Below are positions 42,889 through 47,693 of a stretch of DNA of 47,693 nt, piece by piece. A program made the position numbers and the translations under genes. Position 1 is the stretch's first letter. Each line of letters opens with the position of its first letter. A model generated the notes under the pieces. It was not told the DNA's origin. It saw nothing but the letters and a program-made list of their open reading frames with translations, and ran no database searches. The DNA is from JBFXDI01 sp050181295. GTDB lineage: Bacteria; Pseudomonadota; Alphaproteobacteria; Rhizobiales; Aestuariivirgaceae. The stretch spans positions 1 to 47,693 of the forward strand of contig JBFXDI010000016.1 in assembly GCA_050181295.1 (NCBI GenBank), given 5' to 3'.

Positions 42889-43302
42889 TCATTCTCCGAG
42901 CCGCGCCACGAAGCGCGTCTTGATAGGAAGCTTGGCCGCCGCGAGCCGCAGCGATTCCTCGGCGAGCGTGCGGGAAACGCCGTCGATCTCGAACAGGATG
43001 CGGCCGGGCTTCACGCGCGCCGCCCAGAACTCGGGCGCGCCCTTGCCGGAGCCCATGCGGACCTCGGTCGGCTTCTTGGTGACCGGCACGTCCGGAAAGA
43101 TGCGGATCCACACCCGGCCGGCACGCTTCATGTTGCGCGTGAGCGCCCGGCGGGCGGCTTCGATCTGGCGCGCGGTGAGGCGCTCCGGCTCCATGGCCTT
43201 GAGGCCAAAGGTGCCGAATGTGAGTGACGTCCCGCTGGTCGCGACCCCGTGGATGCGACCCTTGAACTGCTTGCGGAACTTGGTGCGTTTTGGCTGCAGC
43301 AT
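42889..43302 (-). CDS. rplP: 50S ribosomal protein L16
   Basis: Ribosomal protein uL16 near the A-site finger. It has 137 residues: MLQPKRTKFRKQFKGRIHGV, the GLKAMEPERLTARQIEAARRA segment begins near residue 32, WIRIFPDVPVTKKPTEVRMG and GKGAPEFWAARVKPGRILFE. It lies 12 bp after rpsC. Confidence 0.98.
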   Translation of the reverse strand: MLQPKRTKFRKQFKGRIHGVATSGTSLTFGTFGLKAMEPERLTARQIEAARRALTRNMKRAGRVWIRIFPDVPVTKKPTEVRMGSGKGAPEFWAARVKPGRILFEIDGVSRTLAEESLRLAAAKLPIKTRFVARLGE

Positions 43303-43314
43303 GGTCTTCTGCCC

Positions 43315-44046
43315 TTATGCCTCGCGGCCCTCTCGGCGGCGCTCGCGGCCGGCCGGCTCATGGCTGTGGCCGTGACGCTCGCCTTCCGCGGCCTTCTTGT
43401 CCTGTGCCATCGGGTCGTGCTCCAGGATTTCTCCCTTGAAGATCCAGACCTTGATGCCGTTGGTGCCGTAGGCGGTCACCGCCGTCGCCGTGCCGTAGTC
43501 GATGTCGGCCCGAAGCGTATGCAGCGGCACGCGGCCCTCGCGGTACCATTCCATGCGCGCGATCTCGGCGCCGCCGAGGCGGCCGGAGCAGTTGATGCGG
43601 ATGCCCTCGGCGCCCATGCGGATCGCCGACTGGACCGCCCGCTTCATGGCGCGGCGGAAGGCGATGCGGCGCTCGAGCTGCTGGGCGATGTTCTCCGCCA
43701 CCAGCGTCGCGTCGGTCTCGGGCTTCCTGACCTCGTTGATGTTGAGGTGCACGTCCGAGTTGGTCATCTTCGCGATGTCGCGCCTGAGCTTCTCGATGTC
43801 GGCGCCCTTCTTGCCGATCACCACGCCCGGGCGCGCCGAATAGATCGTCACGCGGCACTTCTTGTGCGGACGCTCGATGACGATCTTCGGGACGCCGGCC
43901 GCCTTGAGGTGCTCCTTCAGATAGGCGCGGATCTTGATGTCCTCGTGCAGGAGCTTTCCGTACTCGCCGCGGTTGGCGTACCAGCGGGAATCCCAGGTGC
44001 GGTTGATGCCGAGCCTGAGGCCGACCGGATTGACTTTCTGACCCAT
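43315..44046 (-). CDS. rpsC: 30S ribosomal protein S3
   Basis: Ribosomal protein uS3 at the mRNA entry site. It has 243 residues: MGQKVNPVGLRLGINRTWDS, the KH domain with VVIGKKGADIEKLRRDIAK, and the C-terminal domain MKRAVQSAIRMGAEGIRI through YGTNGIKVWIFKGEILEHDP. A 30-residue Arg/His/Glu-rich tail follows, as in other rhizobia. Its start overlaps the rplV stop by one base. Confidence 0.98.
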   Translation of the reverse strand: MGQKVNPVGLRLGINRTWDSRWYANRGEYGKLLHEDIKIRAYLKEHLKAAGVPKIVIERPHKKCRVTIYSARPGVVIGKKGADIEKLRRDIAKMTNSDVHLNINEVRKPETDATLVAENIAQQLERRIAFRRAMKRAVQSAIRMGAEGIRINCSGRLGGAEIARMEWYREGRVPLHTLRADIDYGTATAVTAYGTNGIKVWIFKGEILEHDPMAQDKKAAEGERHGHSHEPAGRERRREGREA

Positions 44047-44426
44047 CAGGCAGCCTCCTGCACTTCGCGCACCACGATCGTGAGCTGGCTGAAGAATTTC
44101 TCGATGCGGCCCATGCGGCCGCGGGCGCGGGGCGTCCAGCGCTTCATCACCATGTTCTTGCCCACATAAGCCTCCGCCACCACCAGCGAGTTGATGTCGA
44201 GTTCGTGATTGTTCTCGGCGTTGGCGATCGCGGTCTCGAGCGTCTTCTTGACGTCCTGCGCGATGCGCCGGCGCGAGAAGGTGAGATCCGCGACCGCGGT
44301 CTCGACCTTCTTGCCGCGGATCGTCGCGGCGACCTCGTTGAGCTTCTGCGGCGACACACGGAGCAGCCGGGTCACGGCCTTGGCCTCGTTGTCCGCCAGC
44401 GCGCGCTTTGCCTTCTTCTTACCCAT
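44046..44426 (-). CDS. rplV: 50S ribosomal protein L22
   Basis: Ribosomal protein uL22, whose loop reaches into the exit tunnel. It has 126 residues with LLRVSPQKLNEVAATIRGKK, SRRRIAQDVKKTLETAIANA and the tunnel-loop/C-terminal segment KRWTPRARGRMGRIEKFFSQ. It lies 7 bp after rpsS. Confidence 0.98.
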   Translation of the reverse strand: MGKKKAKRALADNEAKAVTRLLRVSPQKLNEVAATIRGKKVETAVADLTFSRRRIAQDVKKTLETAIANAENNHELDINSLVVAEAYVGKNMVMKRWTPRARGRMGRIEKFFSQLTIVVREVQEAA

Positions 44427-44433
44427 GACGAAC

Positions 44434-44709
44434 CTACTTCTTCGCCTTGCGGTCTGCCGCGTGCCCGTGGAACGTGCGCGTGGGCGAGAACTCGCCGAGC
44501 TTGTGCCCGACCATGTCCTCGCTCACCAGCACCGGGATGTGCTTGTTGCCGTTGTGGACGGCGAAGGTGAGCCCCACGAACTGCGGCAGAATGGTCGAGC
44601 GCCGGCTCCAGGTCTTGATGGCCTGGTTGCGACCGGATCCCCGGACCTCTTCCGCCTTCTTCAACAGGAACCCGTCCACGAACGGGCCCTTCCATAGCGA
44701 GCGTGCCAC
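44434..44709 (-). CDS. rpsS: 30S ribosomal protein S19
   Basis: Ribosomal protein uS19 of the small-subunit head. It has 91 residues: MARSLWKGPFVDGFLLKKAE, TWSRRSTILPQFVGLTFAVH and the conserved VGHKLGEFSPTRTFHGHAAD. It lies 11 bp after rplB. Confidence 0.98.
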   Translation of the reverse strand: MARSLWKGPFVDGFLLKKAEEVRGSGRNQAIKTWSRRSTILPQFVGLTFAVHNGNKHIPVLVSEDMVGHKLGEFSPTRTFHGHAADRKAKK

Positions 44710-44720
44710 GTTGGCCTTCC

Positions 44721-45551
44721 TTACTTCTTGCGCTGATGACGGCTGCGCACGATGTACTTGCCGGTCGTCTTGTTGGTGCGGGTCTTCTTGCCCTTGGTCG
44801 GCTTGCCCCAGGGCGTCACCGGATGCCGGCCGCCGGAGGTCCGGCCCTCGCCGCCGCCATGCGGATGGTCGATGGGATTCATGGCCACGCCGCGCACCAC
44901 GGGCCTGCGGCCCTTCCAGCGGGTGCGCCCGGCCTTGCCGATCGACTCGTTCATGTGGTCCGGATTCGACACGGCGCCGACGCTCGCCATGCAGTCCGAG
45001 CGCACCATGCGCGTCTCGCCGGACTTGAGCCGGAGCAGCGCGTAGCTGCGGTCGCGGCCGACGAGCTGGGCGTAGGTGCCGGCCGAGCGGGCGATCTGGC
45101 CACCCTTCCCCGGCTTCATCTCCACATTGTAGACGATCGTGCCGACCGGCATGGCCGAGAGCGGCATGGCGTTGCCGGGCTTCACGTCGGCCTGCCGGCC
45201 GCAGACGACCGTGTCGCCGACCTTCAGGCGCTGCGGCGCGAGGATATAGACGAGCTCGCCGTCCTCGTAGCGCACGAGCGCGATGAAGGCGGTGCGGTTC
45301 GGATCGTATTCCAGCCGCTCGACCTTGGCGGAGCCGTGCTTGGCGCGCTTGAAATCCACCACGCGGTAGGCGCGCTTGTGCCCGCCGCCGCGCTGGAATG
45401 AGGTGATGCGGCCGTGGTTGTTGCGTCCGCCAGTACCGGTCATGCCCTCGGTGAGCGCCTTGACGGGCTTGCCCTTCCAGAGGCCCGAACGGTCCACCTT
45501 GACCAGCTGGCGCTGGCCCGGTGTCGTCGGCTTGTATGTCTTCAGTGCCAT
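44721..45551 (-). CDS. rplB: 50S ribosomal protein L2
   Basis: Ribosomal protein uL2, needed for subunit joining and peptidyl transfer. It has 276 residues: MALKTYKPTTPGQRQLVKVD, GRNNHGRITSFQRGGGHKRA, the SH3-like middle domain ending LPVG-like SAMPVGTIVYNVEMKPGKG. The C-terminal VVRGVAMNPIDHPHGGGEGR carries the functionally important His of HPHGGGEG. It lies 13 bp after rplW. Confidence 0.98.
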   Translation of the reverse strand: MALKTYKPTTPGQRQLVKVDRSGLWKGKPVKALTEGMTGTGGRNNHGRITSFQRGGGHKRAYRVVDFKRAKHGSAKVERLEYDPNRTAFIALVRYEDGELVYILAPQRLKVGDTVVCGRQADVKPGNAMPLSAMPVGTIVYNVEMKPGKGGQIARSAGTYAQLVGRDRSYALLRLKSGETRMVRSDCMASVGAVSNPDHMNESIGKAGRTRWKGRRPVVRGVAMNPIDHPHGGGEGRTSGGRHPVTPWGKPTKGKKTRTNKTTGKYIVRSRHQRKK

Positions 45552-45564
45552 GAGCGTCTGAGCC

Positions 45565-45858
45565 TCACAGTCCCGTCGTCACATCGATGCGGTGACCCTC
45601 AACGAGGGTGACGACCGCTCTCTTCACGTCGCCCTGGCGCGCCGGACGGCCGCGGAAACGCTTGATCTTGCCCTTGCGCACGAGCGTGTTCACCGCCTTC
45701 ACCTTCACGTTGAACAGCCCCTCGACCGCCGCCTTGATCTCAGGCTTTGTCGCGCCGCTCGCCACGTTGAAGACGACCTGGTTGCGTTCCGAAGCCGCGG
45801 TGGATTTTTCGGTGATCACCGGCCCGCGGATCACGTCGTAATGCTTCTCCGCCGTCAT
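45565..45858 (-). CDS. rplW: 50S ribosomal protein L23
   Basis: Ribosomal protein uL23, docking site for trigger factor and SRP at the tunnel exit. It has 97 residues, with YDVIRGPVITEKSTAASERN, VFNVASGATKPEIKAAVEGL and VKAVNTLVRKGKIKRFRGRP. Its start overlaps the rplD stop by 4 bp. Confidence 0.98.
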   Translation of the reverse strand: MTAEKHYDVIRGPVITEKSTAASERNQVVFNVASGATKPEIKAAVEGLFNVKVKAVNTLVRKGKIKRFRGRPARQGDVKRAVVTLVEGHRIDVTTGL

Positions 45859-46475
45859 TTGAATCTGGCCTCCAGGGCTTCGACGGCGGCCTTGGTCAGC
45901 ACCAGCTTCTGCCGCCTGAGGATGTCGTAGACGTTGATGCCCTGCACCGGCAGCACGTCGATATGGCCGAGGTTGCGGGCCGCCATGGCGAAATTCTCGT
46001 TGACCTCGGCGCCATCGATGATGAGCGCGTTGTCGAGCCCGAGCTTGGCGAGCACGCCCTTGAGCTCCTTGGTCTTGGGCGAGGACGCGCTGACAGAGTC
46101 GAGCACCACGATGTCCGAGGCCCTGGCCTTGGCCGAGAGCGCGTGCTTGAGACCGAGCGCCCGCACCTTCTTCGGCAGGTCGATGGCGTGGCTGCGCACC
46201 ACCGGCCCGAAGGCCTTGGCGCCGCCGACGAATATGCCCACCCGCCGGCTGCCGTGACGGGCGCGTCCGCCGCCCTTCTGGCGGCCGAACTTGGCGCCCG
46301 TGCGGGAGATCTCGCCCTTGAGCTTGATCCTGTGCGTGCCGGCCTGGCGCTTGGCGAGCTGCCAGATGACGACGCGCTGGATGAGGTCGGTGCGCGGCTC
46401 GAGCCCGAAAATGTGGTCGGGCAGGTCGATGTTCCCCGCCTTCTTGGCGTCGAGCGTCTGGATATCGGCTTTCAT
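45855..46475 (-). CDS. rplD: 50S ribosomal protein L4
   Basis: Ribosomal protein uL4, lining the exit tunnel. I start it at the ATG at 46475 (206 residues, MKADIQTLDAKKAGNIDLPD), which has GAGGAG 7-8 bases upstream; the GTG at 46490 is too early. The tunnel loop is RTGAKFGRQKGGGRARHGSR, and HAIDLPKKVRALGLKHALSA follows. In E. coli L4 represses the S10 operon; no such leader can be judged here. Confidence 0.97.
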   Translation of the reverse strand: MKADIQTLDAKKAGNIDLPDHIFGLEPRTDLIQRVVIWQLAKRQAGTHRIKLKGEISRTGAKFGRQKGGGRARHGSRRVGIFVGGAKAFGPVVRSHAIDLPKKVRALGLKHALSAKARASDIVVLDSVSASSPKTKELKGVLAKLGLDNALIIDGAEVNENFAMAARNLGHIDVLPVQGINVYDILRRQKLVLTKAAVEALEARFK

Positions 46476-46486
46476 CTCGGCGCTCC

Positions 46487-47194
46487 TCACTGGGCCGCTT
46501 CGCCCGCCGCAGGGGCGTCGGGCAGCTTGAAGGCGCCGGGGAAGGGCACGCCCTCGGGAAGCTTCCGCTTCACCGCGTCGCGGATATAGACCCAGCCGCC
46601 CTTGGCGCCGGGAACCGATCCCTGCACCAGGATCAGGCCGCGGCCGGGATCGGTCTGCACCACCTTGATATTCTGGGTGGTGACCCTCTCCTGGCCGAGG
46701 TGGCCAGCCATCTTCTTGCCCTTGAACACCTTGCCCGGATCCTGGCGGTTACCGGTCGAGCCGTGGCTGCGGTGGCTGATAGAGACGCCGTGCGTGGCGC
46801 GCAAGCCGCCGAAGTTCCAGCGCTTCATGGCGCCGGCGAAGCCCTTGCCGATCGAGGTGCCGGAGACGTCGACGAACTGGCCCGGCACGAAGTGGTCGGC
46901 CGTGATCTCGGCGCCCACCGCGATGAGATTGTCCGGGCTCACGCGGAACTCCGCGACCTTCTTCTTCGGCTCCACCTTGGCGGCGGCGAAATGGCCGCGC
47001 TCGGCCTTGCTCAGCCGCTTCACGCGGCCGAGGCCCACACCGAGCTGCACGGCGGTATAGCCGTGCTTCTCGTCCGTCTTGTGCGCAACCACCTGGCAGC
47101 TCTCGATCTTCAGCACCGTCACCGGGATATGCTCTCCCGCGTCGGTGAAGACCCGTGTCATGCCCAGCTTCTGCGCGATGAGTCCCGATCGCAT
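46487..47194 (-). CDS. rplC: 50S ribosomal protein L3
   Basis: Ribosomal protein uL3, an assembly initiator reaching the peptidyl-transferase centre. It has 235 residues: MRSGLIAQKLGMTRVFTDAG, the family signature FAGAMKRWNFGGLRATHGVS with SISHRSHGSTGNRQDPGKVF, and GHLGQERVTTQNIKVV. The C-terminal Ala/Pro-rich extension is alphaproteobacterial. It lies 29 bp after rpsJ. Confidence 0.98.
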   Translation of the reverse strand: MRSGLIAQKLGMTRVFTDAGEHIPVTVLKIESCQVVAHKTDEKHGYTAVQLGVGLGRVKRLSKAERGHFAAAKVEPKKKVAEFRVSPDNLIAVGAEITADHFVPGQFVDVSGTSIGKGFAGAMKRWNFGGLRATHGVSISHRSHGSTGNRQDPGKVFKGKKMAGHLGQERVTTQNIKVVQTDPGRGLILVQGSVPGAKGGWVYIRDAVKRKLPEGVPFPGAFKLPDAPAAGEAAQ

Positions 47195-47223
47195 CGCTTC
47201 AACCTCTAGAATCCCTGGCCTCG

Positions 47224-47532
47224 TTACAGCTTGATCTCGACGTCGACGCCGGCCGCGAGGTCGAGCTTCATGAGCGCGTCAACCGTCTGCGGCGTGGGGT
47301 CCACGATGTCGAGAAGCCGGCGATGGGTGCGCATCTCGAACTGCTCGCGGCTCTTCTTGTCCACGTGCGGGGAGCGGTTCACCGTGAACCGCTCGATGCG
47401 CGTGGGAAGCGGCACCGGGCCACGCACCTGCGCACCGGTGCGCTTGGCCGTGTTGACGATCTCGCGCGTCGACCCGTCGAGGATGCGATGATCGAAGGCC
47501 TTGAGCCTGATGCGGATGTTCTGGCGTTGCAT
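47224..47532 (-). CDS. rpsJ: 30S ribosomal protein S10
   Basis: Ribosomal protein uS10, also the NusE elongation factor. It has 102 residues, with MQRQNIRIRLKAFDHRILDG, GAQVRGPVPLPTRIERFTVN and RSPHVDKKSREQFEMRTHRR. It is first of the S10 gene cluster in this window and lies 15 bp after tuf. Confidence 0.98.
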   Translation of the reverse strand: MQRQNIRIRLKAFDHRILDGSTREIVNTAKRTGAQVRGPVPLPTRIERFTVNRSPHVDKKSREQFEMRTHRRLLDIVDPTPQTVDALMKLDLAAGVDVEIKL

Positions 47533-47547
47533 GTCGATGTCTTCGCG

Positions 47548-47693
<146 letters not shown>

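Overview
The window is high-GC chromosomal DNA from an alphaproteobacterium, most likely of the order Hyphomicrobiales (Rhizobiales). This rests on several things: an alphaproteobacterial-type initiator tRNA; the order rplM-rpsI-argC; the order alpha ribosomal operon, Do-like protease, rarA, crcB, RluA-type pseudouridine synthase, HAD phosphatase, ATP12; a MarR regulator of the rhizobial/Liberibacter LdtR type; and a dispersed palindrome of the kind common in rhizobial genomes. I cannot name the genus. There is no phage, insertion sequence or CRISPR array, and no stretch above 300 bases lacks a gene.

Layout. Positions 1-2080 hold a truncated LysR regulator divergent from an exported protein with two carboxymuconolactone-decarboxylase-like domains and a cupin. 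Position 2157-2233 is the initiator tRNA. Positions 2380-8090 form a cell-envelope block, all on the minus strand: an L,D-transpeptidase, a cellulose-synthase-like glycosyltransferase with a PilZ domain, its HlyD-like partner, and an LdtR-like MarR regulator. Positions 8268-11843 hold 3-hydroxyisobutyrate dehydrogenase, class I PHA synthase (divergent) and a VapBC-type toxin-antitoxin pair. Positions 11856-13944 are argC, rpsI and rplM.

Positions 14106-22699 are metabolic and partly unknown: a hotdog thioesterase, an exported unknown, enoyl-CoA hydratase, a CoA-binding protein, a 2-hydroxyacid dehydrogenase plus a pyrone-dicarboxylate-hydrolase-like amidohydrolase, a polytopic membrane protein, propionyl-CoA carboxylase beta and a membrane-bound class III nucleotide cyclase. 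Positions 22937-26868 are a tight minus-strand run: DUF2937 protein, fluoride channel CrcB, pseudouridine synthase, a four-cysteine exported protein, HAD phosphatase and ATP12. Then come aqpZ (plus strand), rarA, a Do-like protease, an Lrp regulator divergent from a frameshifted group IV PLP decarboxylase, and an ankyrin protein.

From 33403 to the end lies the S10-spc-alpha ribosomal superoperon on the minus strand. It reads tuf (partial), rpsJ, rplCDWB, rpsS, rplV, rpsC, rplP, rpmC, rpsQ, rplNXE, rpsN, rpsH, rplF, rplR, rpsE, rpmD, rplO, secY, adk, then a new promoter, rpsM, rpsK, rpoA and rplQ, closed by an intrinsic terminator.

Most of the window is conserved housekeeping DNA. The parts most worth a second look are the envelope block at 2380-8090, the dehydrogenase/amidohydrolase pair with changed catalytic positions at 16704-18556, the decarboxylase frameshift in a six-C run at 31958-31963, and the 27-base perfect palindrome abutting the aqpZ ribosome binding site.
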